From positions 1 through 7,133 of the forward strand of contig JAHZIU010000323.1 of assembly GCA_022601315.1 (NCBI GenBank): a stretch of 7,133 nucleotides of DNA, read 5' to 3'. Shown in pieces: positions 6,996-7,133 of the stretch. A model generated the notes under the pieces. The model ran no database searches. It saw only the letters and a program-made list of their open reading frames with translations, and was not told where the DNA came from. This DNA comes from Betaproteobacteria bacterium (GTDB lineage Bacteria; Pseudomonadota; Gammaproteobacteria; Burkholderiales; Nitrosomonadaceae). The translations under genes were made by a program, and so were the position numbers. Position 1 is the first letter of the stretch; the number at the start of each line of letters is the position of its first letter.

Positions 6996-7133
6996 ATGGC
7001 TTTAACTCCAGGCAAAGTACGTATCATTGGCGGTCAATGGCGCCGCCGTATTATTACTTTTCCAAGTCAAACCGATTTGCGACCCACGCCTGACAGGGTT
7101 CGCGAAACAGTTTTTAACTGGCTGGGCCAGGAT
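6996..7133 (+). CDS. rsmD: 16S rRNA (guanine(966)-N(2))-methyltransferase RsmD, N-terminal part (cut by window edge)
   Basis: Only the first 46 codons are present; the family is about 180-200 aa. The visible part matches the RsmD start: VRIIGGQWRRRIITFP, then LRPTPDRVRETVFNWL, the diagnostic N-terminal signature. The enzyme methylates N2 of G966 in 16S rRNA in the assembling small subunit, using S-adenosylmethionine; the catalytic NPPY motif would lie beyond the window. The ATG at 6996 places the conserved KVRIIGG at residue 7, as usual; no strong Shine-Dalgarno is visible. Its position 23 nt after the M16 gene matches a widespread proteobacterial order in which M16 genes adjoin rsmD and, often, coaD follows. 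Confidence 0.95.
   Translation, partial: MALTPGKVRIIGGQWRRRIITFPSQTDLRPTPDRVRETVFNWLGQD

Overview
The window looks like ordinary chromosome from an AT-leaning betaproteobacterium (GC in the mid-40s percent, judged by eye). The best support is gene order and protein style: a heme cluster hemC-hemD-(hemX)-hemY divergent from ppc, and an M16 peptidase homologue followed by rsmD. The protein wording (for example the PPC ending RNSG, and the HemY and HemD termini) would fit the Nitrosomonadales, but the sequence alone does not fix the family. I saw no mobile element, CRISPR array, tRNA or rRNA.

Left half (1-2574, minus strand): a heme/tetrapyrrole operon read right to left. hemC (porphobilinogen deaminase) is followed after 2 nt by hemD (uroporphyrinogen-III synthase, TTG start). 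Next comes a 314-nt stretch that is not clean intergenic DNA. It carries two out-of-phase coding fragments that together resemble the C-terminal end of HemX, so I read it as a truncated, frameshifted hemX relic. Its stop codon overlaps the ribosome binding site of hemY, whose first 168 codons (two membrane segments and the start of the TPR-type domain) run off the left edge.

Middle (2575-2798): a 224-bp divergent promoter region between hemC and ppc. It holds possible promoter elements for both directions and a nested inverted repeat just upstream of the ppc -10 candidate.

Right half (2799-7133, plus strand): a complete ppc (phosphoenolpyruvate carboxylase, 931 aa, catalytic and aspartate-binding residues present); a 73-bp gap containing overlapping perfect palindromes; a secreted, zinc-site-less M16B peptidase homologue; and the first 46 codons of rsmD (16S rRNA guanine-N2 methyltransferase).

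Functionally, HemC and HemD make uroporphyrinogen III from porphobilinogen, while HemX and HemY are poorly understood membrane accessories of the same operon. PPC supplies oxaloacetate. The M16 protein is expected to act in the periplasm, probably with a catalytic partner that is not encoded here. I found no convincing new biological system. The points most worth a second look are the hemX relic and the orphaned non-catalytic M16 protein.
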